Notes: generated by a model from the sequence alone, not told the origin. DNA of 64,000 nucleotides from Streptomyces sp. JH14 (GCF_029428675.1 NZ_JAJNEL010000001.1:2294001-2358000); one strand, 5' to 3'; shown: positions 9,760 to 19,422, counted from the first letter of the stretch. Numbers and translations: made by a program.

Positions 9760-10143
9760 GTGACCCGAAAGACGCCCTTCTCCCCCAGGACGGCCGGCGC
9801 CTCGGCCCTGGCCGTAATCGCCCTGGTCGCCGCCCTCGCCGCAAGCCCCGTCGCCGCAGCGGCGGAGCCCGACCCGGTACCGCCGTTCGCACCGCCCGGC
9901 GCGGGCGCGGCGTGCGTGTTCTACGACGGCAACCGGCCGACCCTCTACGGCGAGCAGGGCGACCGGGTGTCCGAGGTGCAGTGCCTGCTGGCCAACCGCC
10001 GGTATCTGCCGTGGAGCGCGGTCGACGGCACCTTCGGCCCGATGACGCTCATCGCCGTCCAGCGCTTCCAGGCGGACCACCCGCCGCTCGTCCCCGACGG
10101 CCAGGTCGACGAGCAGACCTGGTCGGCGCTCTGGCACGCCTGA
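9760..10143 (+). CDS. secreted peptidoglycan-binding-domain protein
   Basis: A 127-aa protein with a cleavable signal peptide (basic start, hydrophobic run ALAVIALVAALAAS, likely cleavage after VAAAA). The mature part is a single PG_binding_1 repeat: GDRVSEVQCLLANRRY, AVDGTFGPMTLIAVQRFQ, DGQVDEQTWSALW. Such repeats bind cell-wall peptidoglycan; there is no catalytic domain. The start is GTG with AAGGAG 11 nt upstream. It is monocistronic. Confidence 0.85.
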   Translation: MTRKTPFSPRTAGASALAVIALVAALAASPVAAAAEPDPVPPFAPPGAGAACVFYDGNRPTLYGEQGDRVSEVQCLLANRRYLPWSAVDGTFGPMTLIAVQRFQADHPPLVPDGQVDEQTWSALWHA

Positions 10144-10393
10144 GGGCTGTCCCGTACCGGGGCGGGCCCCCCTTTCACCTCATGCGCGCGTTCTGTCACG
10201 GAGATCACTCCCGCGTCACGCATGTCTTCGTTACGCGGGTCTTCCGTCACAGACGCTCGACAGCCCCTCCCTGCTCGTCACTCCGCGTCGTTCACCGAAC
10301 ACAGGCCGAGTGATCGTCAGCGTGCGCGCCGTGGCTCCCCCGACGGCTCCCGGCTGCCGCTGCGGTGCAGAACAGAGCAGAGAGGTGCCACTC

Positions 10394-10591
10394 ATGACGG
10401 ACAGAAGGCTCTGGTCCTACAAGGACATTGCCGCGCACATCCGGGTGCAGCCGGACACCGTCCGCTCGTACCGCAAGCACGGTCTGCTCCCCGCACCGGA
10501 CCATGTGGAGGGCGGCAAGCCCTACTGGTACGCGGACACGGTCCGCGCCTGGGTCGCTTCCCGCCCGGGCAACCGGGGCCGCAGGGAGTGA
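10394..10591 (+). CDS. small MerR/HTH_17-type DNA-binding protein
   Basis: Only 65 aa. Almost the whole protein is a winged helix-turn-helix of the excisionase/MerR N-terminal type: WSYKDIAAHIRVQPDTVRSYRKHGLLPAPDHVEGGKPYWYADTV, given here in pieces: the helix pair IAAHIRVQPDTVRSY, then the wing around GKPYWYADTV. There is no effector domain. Similar proteins act as small regulators or phage-type excisionases; no integrase is nearby. GAGAGG precedes the ATG. The target is unknown. Confidence 0.75.
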   Translation: MTDRRLWSYKDIAAHIRVQPDTVRSYRKHGLLPAPDHVEGGKPYWYADTVRAWVASRPGNRGRRE

Positions 10592-10613
10592 CATCTCCTC
10601 GACCGTCCCCTTT

Positions 10614-10658
10614 CCCTCCCTGCCCGTCGCAGACCCCGGGCGTCAGGCGCAGGGAGGG
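10614..10658. terminator. bidirectional terminator
   Basis: CCCTCCCTGC (10614-10623) pairs exactly with GCAGGGAGGG (10649-10658) between two convergent genes. The loop is long (25 nt) and GC-rich. Confidence 0.45.
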
Positions 10659-10669
10659 CCGGGGGCGGG

Positions 10670-11707
10670 CTACTTCGCCGGTTCGATGATCGTGACCCCT
10701 GCCCCGAGCGCCGTTCCCATCGCGGCGAGCGCCGCCGGGGCCGCGTCCAGCGCGATGGTGGAGGTCACCAGCAGTTCCGGGCGCAGGGCACCGCTGCGCA
10801 CCATGTCCATCATCGGCGGGTAGTCGTGCGCGGCCATTCCGTGGCTGCCGAGGATCTCCAGCTCCAGCCCGATCACGCGCGCCATGGGCACGACGGGGGC
10901 CGTGGGCAGCAGGCCCACCTGCACATGGCGGCCCCGCCACCGCAGGCTGCGGACCGAGGCGGCGCAGGTGACCGGCGAGCCCAGCGCGTCGAGTGACAGA
11001 TGGGCCCCGCCACCGGTCAGTTCGCGCACCGCCTCGTCCGCGCCGCCCGGATACGCGGACGCGTCCACGCACTCCACCGCCCCGAACGACCGCGCCAGTT
11101 CGAGCGCGCGAGCCGAGACGTCGACCGCGACCACCTGGGCTCCACAGGCCGCCGCGATCATGACGGCCGACAGTCCGACCCCACCGCAGCCGTGCACCGC
11201 GACCCACTCGCCCGGCGCCACCCGCCCCTGGCCGACGACGGCCCGGAACGCCGTGGCGAACCGGCACCCGAGACCTGCCGCCGCCGCGAACGACAGCCCC
11301 TCGGGCACGGCGACCAGATTGACGTCGGCCTGTTCCAGCGCCACGTACGAGGCGAACGACCCCCAGTGGGTGAACCCCGGCTGGGTCTGCCGCTCACAGA
11401 CCTGCTGAGCCCCGGCCGCACAGGCGGGACAGCGGCCGCAGGCGCAGATGAACGGAACGGTGACCCGGTCGCCGGGGCGCCAGTTGACGACTGCGCTTCC
11501 CACTGCCTCGACCACACCGGCGAGTTCATGGCCCGGCACATGCGGCAGGGTGATGTCCGGGTCGTGGCCCATCCAGCCGTGCCAGTCGCTGCGGCACAGC
11601 CCGGTCGCCTCGACACGGACCACGACGCCCTGTCCGGAGGGGACGGGATCCGGCACGTCCTGCACCTTGGCGTCCCGCCCGAATTCCTCGAACACCACTG
11701 CCCGCAT
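10670..11707 (-). CDS. zinc-dependent alcohol dehydrogenase
   Basis: A 345-aa medium-chain dehydrogenase. Catalytic zinc ligands: C38 and the H60-E61 pair. The structural zinc set is C90, C93, C96 and C104. The Rossmann motif [24 protein letters not shown] implies NAD(P)H. Substrate is unknown: a primary or secondary alcohol by family. A GGAG site precedes the ATG. It points away from the copper genes, and the start is 111 bp from the copper operator, so common control is possible but not shown. Confidence 0.9.
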   Translation of the reverse strand: MRAVVFEEFGRDAKVQDVPDPVPSGQGVVVRVEATGLCRSDWHGWMGHDPDITLPHVPGHELAGVVEAVGSAVVNWRPGDRVTVPFICACGRCPACAAGAQQVCERQTQPGFTHWGSFASYVALEQADVNLVAVPEGLSFAAAAGLGCRFATAFRAVVGQGRVAPGEWVAVHGCGGVGLSAVMIAAACGAQVVAVDVSARALELARSFGAVECVDASAYPGGADEAVRELTGGGAHLSLDALGSPVTCAASVRSLRWRGRHVQVGLLPTAPVVPMARVIGLELEILGSHGMAAHDYPPMMDMVRSGALRPELLVTSTIALDAAPAALAAMGTALGAGVTIIEPAK

Positions 11708-11817
11708 CCTGCTCCGCCTCCCGCTTCCGCCCGTCGGTCATGGCCACCCATGATGCCGCCCTCCGTATGACCCCGAATGACCGGCACCACCCGGCCGGAG
11801 CAGCCTCCCGCCTCGCA

Positions 11818-11840
11818 TTTATACCCCCTAGGGGTATAAA
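11818..11840 (+). promoter_or_regulatory. CsoR-type copper operator
   Basis: TTTATACCCC-N3-GGGGTATAAA is a perfect inverted repeat matching the known actinobacterial CsoR box (ATA-CCCC-N-GGGG-TAT type). It lies 83 bp upstream of copZ. Family knowledge: copper-free CsoR represses copZ-copA; Cu(I) releases it. No csoR gene is in this window. Confidence 0.88.
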
Positions 11841-11922
11841 GTGATGAGTGTTGGGGTGCACCGTCGTTCCCCGTGCCCCCTGGCGCCACACGGAGATGTC
11901 CGCGTCGAAGAGGAGAACCACC

Positions 11923-12231
11923 ATGACCACCGAGACCCAACTGCCCCAGGCAACCGGCTCCTGCTGCTCGCCCAGCGGCTCCTGCCACGACAGTACGAGC
12001 GGTGAGGCCACCACGGGCGGGGTCACCACCGTCTACCAGGTGACCGGCATGACCTGCGGGCACTGCGAGGGCGCCGTCTCCGAGGAGGTCTCCGGCATCG
12101 AGGGTGTCACGTCGGTGAAGGCCGTGGCCTCCACCGGCCGGGTGACCGTGGTCTCCATGGTGCCGCTGGCCGAGGACGCCGTGCGCGCAGCGGTCGACGA
12201 GGCGGGTTACGTGCTCGTCGGTCAGGCCTGA
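11923..12231 (+). CDS. copZ: copper chaperone (HMA domain)
   Basis: A 102-aa cytosolic Cu(I) carrier. The C-terminal 65 residues are a heavy-metal-associated domain with the Cu ligand motif MTCGHC and the EEVSGIEGVTSVKAV pattern. An unusual N-terminal tail of about 35 residues carries three more cysteines (CC and C in the segment CCSPSGSC) and one His, which could bind extra copper. AGGAG lies 9 nt before the ATG. It is followed by copA, to which it should deliver copper. Confidence 0.9.
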   Translation: MTTETQLPQATGSCCSPSGSCHDSTSGEATTGGVTTVYQVTGMTCGHCEGAVSEEVSGIEGVTSVKAVASTGRVTVVSMVPLAEDAVRAAVDEAGYVLVGQA

Positions 12232-12376
12232 ATTCCGTCCGGCCCACCTGGACACCCCGGAGCGAACCCACGTCACCCGCGTCTTTCGCACCACCCGCAC
12301 CACCCGTCGCCGCCGGGCCGGACCGACCAGCGAATACTGGGAGGCACGGCCCGGTCGGCATTTCAGGAGTTCGGAC

Positions 12377-14791
12377 ATGCACAGCGCAACAGAGGCCGAA
12401 GCACCGGCAGCCGCGAGTTCGCGGGCCGAGCTCACGATCGGCGGGATGACCTGCGCCTCGTGCGCGGCCCGCGTCGAGAAGAAGCTCAACCGGATGGACG
12501 GCGTCACGGCCACCGTCAACTACGCGACCGAGAAGGCCCGCGTCGAGTTCGGTGCCGGGACCCGGCTTGCGGACCTGATCGCCACGGTCGAGAGGACCGG
12601 CTATACGGCGCAGTCGGTGCCGCGGCCCGCTCCGGCGCCGCCGGCCGCGCCCGTGCGACCGGCCAGGCCTGCGCCCGCGCAGCCGGCCGACGCGGCGGGG
12701 CCCCTCGCCGACTTCGGCACCGGCCTCGGCGCCGGCCCAGGGTCCAGTGCCGACACCGGCGCCGGCGCCGGACCCGGCACGGACGTCGAGGTTCCGGACA
12801 CCACGGAAGCCGACGCGGCCCGCACCCTCTCCGCCCTGCGTCAGCGCCTCGTCGTCTCGGCCGTACTCGCCGCCCCCGTCGTCCTTCTCTCCATGGTTCC
12901 CGCCTTCCAGTTCGACAACTGGCAGTGGCTCTCGCTCACCCTCGCCGCCCCGGTGGTCGTCTGGGGCGGTCTGCCCTTCCACCGCGCCACCTGGGCCAAC
13001 CTCCGCCATGGCGCGGCCACCATGGACACCCTGGTCTCGGTCGGCACACTCGCCGCCTTCGGCTGGTCGCTCTGGGCGCTCTTCTTCGGGACTGCCGGAA
13101 CGGCCGGTATGCGGCACGGCTTCGACTTCACCGTCGTGCACACCGACGGCTCCTCCACCCTCTACCTGGAGGTCGCCGCCGGGGTCATCGCCTTCATCCT
13201 GCTGGGCCGCTGGCTGGAGGCGAAGTCCAAGCGGAAGGCGGGTTCCGCACTCCGCGCGCTGATGCATCTGGGCGCCAAGGACGTCACCGTCCTCCGGAAC
13301 GGCACGGAGGTTCTCATCCCCGTCGGCCTCCTCACGGTCGGCGACCGCTTCGTCGTCCGCCCCGGCGAGAAGATCGCCACCGACGGCACCGTCACCGAAG
13401 GCACCTCCGCCGTGAACGTGGCCATGCTCACCGGCGAGTCCGTCCCGGCCGACGTGAGCGCCGGGGACACCGTCACCGGCGCCACCGTGAACGTCTCGGG
13501 CCGCCTCGTCGTACGGGCCACCCGGGTCGGCGCCGACACCCAGCTGTCCCGGATGGCCCGGCTCGTCGAGAACGCCCAGAGCGGGAAGGCCGAGGTGCAG
13601 CGTCTCGCCGACCGGATCTCCGCGGTCTTCGTCCCGGTCGTCCTGGTGATCGCGCTGGTCACCCTGGCCGTCCGGCTGCTGCTCACGGGCGACGTGACGG
13701 CCTCGTTCACCGCCGCCGTCGCCGTACTGATCATCGCCTGCCCCTGCGCCCTGGGCCTCGCCACACCCACGGCCCTCATGGTCGGTACGGGGCGCGGTGC
13801 CCAGCTCGGCATCCTGATCAAGGGCCCCGAGGTCCTGGAGACCACGCGCCGCGTCGACACGATCATCCTGGACAAGACCGGTACGGTCACCACCGGACGG
13901 ATGACGCTGCAGGACGTCCACCCGGCACCCGGCACCGACGCGTCGCAGCTGCTGCGGCTGGCCGGAGCCCTGGAACACGCCTCCGAGCACCCCGTCGTCC
14001 AGGCCGTCGCCGCCGGTGCCCGCGGGCGGACCGGAGCGGCACTGCCCGCCGTCGAGGACTTCGCGAACGTTCCGGGGCTCGGCGTGCACGGCATCGTCGA
14101 CGGACACCGGGTGCTGGTGGGACGCCCGCGGCTGCTGACCGATGCGGGGATCGGCCTCCCCGAGGCGCTGTCGGCCGCCCTGACGGACGCGGCGGCCCGG
14201 GGCCGTACCGCGATCGCGGTCGCCTGGGACGGTGAGGCACGCGGCGCCCTCGCAGTCGCCGACGCGGTCAAGGACTCCAGCGCGGCGGCCGTGGCCGATC
14301 TGCGCGCTCTCGGCCTCCACCCGGTCCTGCTGACCGGTGACAACCGGGCGGTGGCGGACGCCGTGGCCCGTGCCGTCTCCATCGACGAGGTCTACGCCGA
14401 GGTACTGCCCGAGGACAAGGTGAACGTCGTAAAGCGGCTGCGCGCCGAGGGGCGGTCGGTCGCGATGGTCGGTGACGGTGTCAATGACGCGGCCGCGCTC
14501 GCGACGGCCGATCTCGGGCTGGCGATGGGCACCGGCACGGACGCCGCGATCGAGGCGAGCGACCTCACGCTCGTTCGTGGAGATCTCAAGGTGGCTGCCG
14601 ACGCCATCCGTCTCTCACGGCGCACTCTGGCCACCATCAAGGGCAACCTCTTCTGGGCGTTCGGCTACAACGTCGCCGCCCTGCCCCTTGCGGCATTTGG
14701 CCTGCTCAACCCTATGATTGCCGGAGCGGCGATGGCGTTCTCCTCGGTCTTCGTCGTGACGAACAGCCTGCGGTTGCGCTCCTTCACATGA
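12377..14791 (+). CDS. copA: Cu(I)-exporting P1B-type ATPase
   Basis: An 804-aa heavy-metal P-type ATPase. In order: HMA domain with MTCASC (residues 24-29), a long Ala/Pro/Gly-rich linker (about 82-140), membrane helices, the actuator motif TGES (near 352), the transmembrane metal site CPC (455-457), the phosphorylated aspartate D499 in DKTGT, and GDGVNDA near the C terminus. It exports Cu(I) (possibly Ag(I)) from the cytosol. It is downstream of copZ with a 145-bp gap, presumably under the same CsoR-type site. Confidence 0.95.
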   Translation: MHSATEAEAPAAASSRAELTIGGMTCASCAARVEKKLNRMDGVTATVNYATEKARVEFGAGTRLADLIATVERTGYTAQSVPRPAPAPPAAPVRPARPAPAQPADAAGPLADFGTGLGAGPGSSADTGAGAGPGTDVEVPDTTEADAARTLSALRQRLVVSAVLAAPVVLLSMVPAFQFDNWQWLSLTLAAPVVVWGGLPFHRATWANLRHGAATMDTLVSVGTLAAFGWSLWALFFGTAGTAGMRHGFDFTVVHTDGSSTLYLEVAAGVIAFILLGRWLEAKSKRKAGSALRALMHLGAKDVTVLRNGTEVLIPVGLLTVGDRFVVRPGEKIATDGTVTEGTSAVNVAMLTGESVPADVSAGDTVTGATVNVSGRLVVRATRVGADTQLSRMARLVENAQSGKAEVQRLADRISAVFVPVVLVIALVTLAVRLLLTGDVTASFTAAVAVLIIACPCALGLATPTALMVGTGRGAQLGILIKGPEVLETTRRVDTIILDKTGTVTTGRMTLQDVHPAPGTDASQLLRLAGALEHASEHPVVQAVAAGARGRTGAALPAVEDFANVPGLGVHGIVDGHRVLVGRPRLLTDAGIGLPEALSAALTDAAARGRTAIAVAWDGEARGALAVADAVKDSSAAAVADLRALGLHPVLLTGDNRAVADAVARAVSIDEVYAEVLPEDKVNVVKRLRAEGRSVAMVGDGVNDAAALATADLGLAMGTGTDAAIEASDLTLVRGDLKVAADAIRLSRRTLATIKGNLFWAFGYNVAALPLAAFGLLNPMIAGAAMAFSSVFVVTNSLRLRSFT

Positions 14792-15349
14792 TTTCCACAA
14801 AGAGATTTAGATCACATCGATTTGAGGGTAACCATTCAGCGGGCTCGCGAGTCTTAGAGTGCGATGCCAAGGACGTCTTGGGGGACGTCCGAATGAAGTG
14901 TCTTGGGGGACGCTTCAGGCAAGCGTTGGCCGGGGCACGTGCACCGGGGAGCTTTGAGCGGCCCTCCCGTGCGTACGTACCCCGGCAGACCGCCGTGCGG
15001 AGCGGCGGATCAGCGCAGCAGTACGAGGAAGGCACAGGAGCTTCGGCTCCCTCAGACGCCCGGCCGGATCCCGTGGGGGGAATCCGCTCCGGGATATGGG
15101 AAGCGCCTCGCTGTCGGCCCGTGGGGGGATCGATGGCGGGGCGCTTCTCGCCACCAGGGCACGCCGTGGGGCGCCTCGCGCCCTACGGGGCACACCGTCC
15201 GGCGCAACGGCGGCACAGGGCCCCTCGGACGGACTCCGCGGACTCCCCGGACTCCCGGGCAAGCAAATCGCCCCGGACACCGCGCTCTGTGCGAAGCGCG
15301 GTACGCGGGGCGAAGGCAGCCGGCCGACGGGGCCGGGGTGGTGCGAGGG
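14792..15349. other. gene-free stretch with short direct repeats
   Basis: No convincing gene lies in these 558 bp. The first 90 bp are AT-richer than the surroundings and look promoter-like. A perfect 13-bp direct repeat, GTCTTGGGGGACG, occurs at 14875-14887 and 14900-14912, 25 bp apart. The remainder reads as arginine/proline-rich noise in every frame. It may be what is left of a regulatory gene's promoter region. Confidence 0.5.
14875..14912 (+). repeat. 13-bp direct repeat pair
   Basis: GTCTTGGGGGACG appears twice with start positions 25 bp apart, about 2.5 helical turns. Two such boxes in an AT-richer zone suggest a binding site for a dimeric regulator, but no gene start follows. Confidence 0.6.
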
Positions 15350-16639
15350 TCAGCGACCCTCGACCGGGACGAAGTCACGCAGGACCTCGCCGGTGTAGAT
15401 CTGGCGCGGGCGGCCGATGCGGGATCCCGGCTCCTTGATCATCTCGTGCCACTGGGCGATCCAGCCGGGAAGCCGGCCGAGCGCGAAGAGCACGGTGAAC
15501 ATCTCGGTCGGGAAGCCCATGGCCCGGTAGATCAGGCCCGTGTAGAAGTCCACGTTGGGGTAGAGGTTGCGCGAGACGAAGTACTCGTCGGAGAGCGCGT
15601 GCTCCTCCAGCTTGAGCGCGATGTCGAGCAGCTCGTCGGACTTGCCGAGCGCGGACAGCACGTCGTGGGCCGCAGCCTTGATGATCTTGGCGCGCGGGTC
15701 GAAGGACTTGTAGACGCGGTGGCCGAAGCCCATCAGCCGGACGCCGTCTTCCTTGTTCTTCACCTTGCGGATGAAGGAGTCGACGTCGCCGCCGTTGGCC
15801 TGGATACCCTCGAGCATCTCCAGCACCGACTGGTTGGCGCCACCGTGCAGCGGGCCCCACAGCGCCGAGATGCCGGCGGAGATCGAGGCGAACATGTTCG
15901 CCTGCGAGGAGCCGACCAGACGCACCGTGGAGGTCGAGCAGTTCTGCTCGTGGTCCGCGTGCAGGATGAGCAGCTTGTCGAGCGCGGAGACGACGACCGG
16001 GTCCAGCTCGTACTCCTGGGCGGGGACCGAGAAGGTCATGCGCAGGAAGTTCTCGACGTACCCGAGGTCGTTGCGCGGGTAGACGAAGGGGTGGCCGATC
16101 GACTTCTTGTACGCGTACGCGGCGATCGTCGGCAGCTTGGCCAGCAGACGGATCGTCGAGAGGTGACGCTGCTCCTCGTCGAACGGGTTGTGGCTGTCCT
16201 GGTAGAACGTGGACAGCGCGCTGACGACCGAGGACAGCATGGCCATCGGGTGGGCGTCGCGCGGGAAGCCGTCGAAGAACCGCTTGACGTCCTCGTGCAG
16301 CAGCGTGTGCTGGGTGATCTCGTTCTTGAAGGCCGACAGCTCGTCGACCTTCGGAAGCTCACCGTTGATGAGCGTGTACGCGACCTCGAGGAACGTCGAG
16401 CGCTCGGCGAGCTGCTCGATGGGATAGCCGCGGTACCGCAGGATGCCCTGCTCGCCGTCGAGGTAGGTGATGGCGGATTTATATGCGGCGGTGTTGCCGT
16501 ACCCGCTGTCCAGCGTCACCAGGCCGGTATGTGCCCGGAGCTTCCCGATGTCGAAGCCCTTGTCGCCGACGGTGCTGTTGATCACCGGGTAGGTGTACTC
16601 GTCATCGCCGTACCGCAGTACTACAGAGTTGTCGCTCAC
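15350..16639 (-). CDS. gltA: citrate synthase
   Basis: A 429-aa type II citrate synthase that condenses oxaloacetate and acetyl-CoA into citrate (TCA cycle entry). Catalytic residues sit in the HADHEQNCSTSTVR, LWGPLHGGANQSV and GFGHRVYKSFDPRA segments. GTG at 16639, with GAGGGA 4 nt upstream, gives the usual streptomycete length; the longer frame from 16693 adds an unrelated leader. In S. coelicolor this gene is called citA. It is transcribed alone. Confidence 0.95.
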   Translation of the reverse strand: MSDNSVVLRYGDDEYTYPVINSTVGDKGFDIGKLRAHTGLVTLDSGYGNTAAYKSAITYLDGEQGILRYRGYPIEQLAERSTFLEVAYTLINGELPKVDELSAFKNEITQHTLLHEDVKRFFDGFPRDAHPMAMLSSVVSALSTFYQDSHNPFDEEQRHLSTIRLLAKLPTIAAYAYKKSIGHPFVYPRNDLGYVENFLRMTFSVPAQEYELDPVVVSALDKLLILHADHEQNCSTSTVRLVGSSQANMFASISAGISALWGPLHGGANQSVLEMLEGIQANGGDVDSFIRKVKNKEDGVRLMGFGHRVYKSFDPRAKIIKAAAHDVLSALGKSDELLDIALKLEEHALSDEYFVSRNLYPNVDFYTGLIYRAMGFPTEMFTVLFALGRLPGWIAQWHEMIKEPGSRIGRPRQIYTGEVLRDFVPVEGR

Positions 16640-16768
16640 GTCATCCCTCACCGACGTAGTGCCTCTTCTTCGAGGTTCCCTGACTGTCTCCACCCTCCCC
16701 CATTTGGCTCAGGAGAGTGCACTCGGGGTCGTCCATTGGACCTACCGGCGGCACTGAGTGCCGCCAAC

Positions 16769-19069
16769 TTACTCATCCTGCCCCCTTGACTCCGGTTCCG
16801 GAAGGGCTCCGTGATGTTTCCCACCGATTTGATCGATCATTTTTTTCGGGGATCCTCCGCCCGGCCCGCCGCGCAACCGGTAATCCAGCGCCGTACAGCG
16901 CCTACCAGCGGAAACTGTCCGGACCGCTTGACCGATCGCCTGCCGTGAGCCGACGAGCACGACAAGCTTCTTGGCCCTCGTCACGGCCGTGTACAGCAGG
17001 TTGCGCTGGAGCATCATCCAGGCGCTCTTGGTGACCGGGATGACGACGGCCGGGTACTCACTGCCCTGGGAACGGTGGATCGTCATGGCGTACGCGTGGG
17101 CCAGCTCGTCCAGCTCGTCGAAGTCGTACGGGATCTCCTCGTCCTCGTCCGTCAGCACGGTCAGTTTCTGCTCGTCCAGGTCGAGGGCGGTGACGACGCC
17201 GACCGTGCCGTTGAAGACGCCGTTCTCCCCCTTGTCGTAGTTGTTGCGGATCTGGGTGACCTTGTCACCGATTCGGAAGACTCTTCCGCCCATCCGCTTC
17301 TCGGGCAGGTTGGGGCGGGCCGGCGTGATGGCCTGCTGGAGCAGTCCGTTGAGTGCTCCCGCACCGGCCGGACCGCGGTGCATCGGGGCCAGGACCTGCA
17401 CGTCACGCCTCGGATCGAGACCGAACTTCGCCGGAATGCGGCGGGCCGCGACGTCGACCGCGAGCACGCCGGCCGCTTCCGTCTCGTCCTCGACGAAGAG
17501 GAAGAAGTCGCTGAGGCCCTGGGTGAGGGGCGGTGTCCCGGAGTTGATCCGGTGGGCGTTGGTGACGACGCCGGACTGCTGGGCCTGGCGGAAGACCGTC
17601 GTCAGCCGGACCGCCGGGACGGGGCCGCCCTCGGCGAGCAGGTCGCGCAGCACCTCACCCGCGCCGACCGACGGAAGCTGGTCGACATCCCCGACGAGCA
17701 GCAGATGGGCACCGGGTGCCACGGCCTTCAGCAGCTTGTTGGCGAGCAGCAGATCCAGCATCGACGCCTCGTCGACGACGACCAGGTCGGCGTCCAGCGG
17801 ACGGTCCCGGTCGTATGCCGCGTCCCCGCCCGGCTTGAGCTCCAGCAGCCGGTGCACGGTGGACGCCTCGGCCCCGGTCAGCTCGGACAGCCGTTTCGCC
17901 GCCCGCCCGGTGGGCGCGGCCAGAACGACCTTTGCGTGTTTGGCGCGGGCCAGTTCCACGATGGAGCGCACGGTGAACGACTTGCCGCAGCCTGGTCCAC
18001 CGGTCAGCACGGCAACCTTCCGGCTGAGCGCGAGCCGGACGGCGGCCTCCTGCTCGGGCGCCAGCGTCGCCCCGGTACGGCCCGCGAGCCACGTCAGCGC
18101 CTTGTCCCAGTCCACGTCCTGGAAGGCCGGCATCCGGTCCTCGGGAGTCCGCAGCAGCCGCTGCACCTGGGCGGCGAGGGCCACCTCGGCACGGTGGAAC
18201 GGCACGAGGTACACGGCCGTGACCGGCTCGCCTCCCTCGGGCGACGGCACCCTCTCCCGTACGACGCCCTCCGGATCCTCCGCCAGTTCGGCGAGGCACT
18301 CGATGACCAGCCCCGTATCGACCTGGAGCAACTTCACCCCGTCCGCGATCAGCCGCTCCTCCGGGAGGAAGCAGTGCCCCTGGTCCGTGGACTGCGACAG
18401 CGCGTACTGCAGACCGGCCTTGACCCGCTCCGGACTGTCGTGCGGGATGCCGACCGCCTGCGCGATCTTGTCGGCGGTGAGAAAGCCGATGCCCCAGACG
18501 TCGGCGGCCAGCCGGTAGGGCTGGTTCTTCACGACGGAGATCGACGCGTCCTCGTACTTCTTGTAGATGCGGACGGCGATGGAGGTGGAGACCCCGACCC
18601 CCTGGAGGAAGACCATCACCTCCTTGATCGCCTTCTGCTCCTCCCACGCGGCGGCGATCATCTTCGTCCGCTTCGGCCCGAGCCCGGGAACCTCGACCAG
18701 GCGCTTCGGCTCCTGCTCGATGATGTCCAGGGTGTCGACGCCGAAGTGTGTGGTGATCCGGTCGGCCATCACCGGGCCGATGCCCTTGATCAGCCCCGAA
18801 CCGAGATAGCGGCGTATGCCCTGGATGGTGGCGGGCAGCACGGTCGTGTAGTTCTCCACCGTGAACTGCTTGCCGTACTGGGAGTGCGAGCCCCAGCGCC
18901 CCTCCATCCGCAGCGACTCACCGACCTGCGCGCCGAGCAGCGAGCCGACGACGGTCAGCAGATCCCCCGCGCCCCGGCCCGTGTCGACGCGGGCGACCGT
19001 GTACCCGTTCTCCTCGTTGGCATACGTGATGCGCTCGAGCACACCCTCGAGGACGGCCATGTTGGACAT
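16769..19069 (-). CDS. recD2: RecD2-like SF1B DNA helicase
   Basis: A 766-aa ATP-dependent 5'-3' helicase. An N-terminal OB-like region (residues about 1-80) precedes helix-hairpin-helix segments (GSGLIKGIGPVMADRI, VPGLGPKRTKMI), Walker A GGPGCGKS, Walker B VVDEASM, and the C-terminal UvrD-type motif YTAVTRAKKLVVLVG. RecD2 proteins work without RecBC in DNA repair. ATG at 19069 was chosen over a 47-residue upstream extension that overlaps the neighbouring remnant. A second ATG at 19060 is possible. The C-terminal 40-residue tail is poorly conserved in appearance. Confidence 0.9.
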   Translation of the reverse strand: MSNMAVLEGVLERITYANEENGYTVARVDTGRGAGDLLTVVGSLLGAQVGESLRMEGRWGSHSQYGKQFTVENYTTVLPATIQGIRRYLGSGLIKGIGPVMADRITTHFGVDTLDIIEQEPKRLVEVPGLGPKRTKMIAAAWEEQKAIKEVMVFLQGVGVSTSIAVRIYKKYEDASISVVKNQPYRLAADVWGIGFLTADKIAQAVGIPHDSPERVKAGLQYALSQSTDQGHCFLPEERLIADGVKLLQVDTGLVIECLAELAEDPEGVVRERVPSPEGGEPVTAVYLVPFHRAEVALAAQVQRLLRTPEDRMPAFQDVDWDKALTWLAGRTGATLAPEQEAAVRLALSRKVAVLTGGPGCGKSFTVRSIVELARAKHAKVVLAAPTGRAAKRLSELTGAEASTVHRLLELKPGGDAAYDRDRPLDADLVVVDEASMLDLLLANKLLKAVAPGAHLLLVGDVDQLPSVGAGEVLRDLLAEGGPVPAVRLTTVFRQAQQSGVVTNAHRINSGTPPLTQGLSDFFLFVEDETEAAGVLAVDVAARRIPAKFGLDPRRDVQVLAPMHRGPAGAGALNGLLQQAITPARPNLPEKRMGGRVFRIGDKVTQIRNNYDKGENGVFNGTVGVVTALDLDEQKLTVLTDEDEEIPYDFDELDELAHAYAMTIHRSQGSEYPAVVIPVTKSAWMMLQRNLLYTAVTRAKKLVVLVGSRQAIGQAVRTVSAGRRCTALDYRLRGGPGGGSPKKMIDQIGGKHHGALPEPESRGQDE

Positions 19070-19123
19070 GGACCGACGGTACCGGCCACCTCTGACAGTC
19101 CGACGGCGGAGTCCCGGCCATAG

Positions 19124-19422
19124 GGCGAAGTCGATATCAAGCCCGGGGTCAGGACCGGCGGAGCCACCGACCTGGACGTGACAGCCCGAGATGCAGACGG
19201 CAACGTCCACGGCTATCAGTTCAAGGAGATCCAGAACCCGAAGAAAGTCGTCACGAAGATCTTCGACAACATGAAGCAGCTGGACGAGTCAGGTGCCGAT
19301 TTCCGGACGGCACGCTCGCCGCTGAACAGGTGTTTGCCGAAGACGGGTTGACGATGCTGATGGGCCGTCAGCGGGACATGGCTGGCCGCTCCACGAAGAA
19401 TTGGCGCAAGGACGGGGAATGA
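19124..19422 (+). pseudogene. frameshifted nuclease-toxin-like C-terminal fragment
   Basis: Two abutting frames read as one protein tail. Frame 1 from 19130 contains GVRTGGATDLDV, DGNVHGYQFKEIQNPKKV and FDNMKQLDES. At about 19300 the sense continues in the next frame as DGTLAAEQVFAEDGLTMLM and ends GRSTKNWRKDGE at TGA 19420-19422. The D-L-D...Q-F-K arrangement suits a PD-(D/E)XK-type nuclease fold as used by polymorphic toxins. The upstream part is missing (stop at 19121) and a single-base shift is needed, so this is a remnant. No immunity gene is recognised. Confidence 0.5.
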
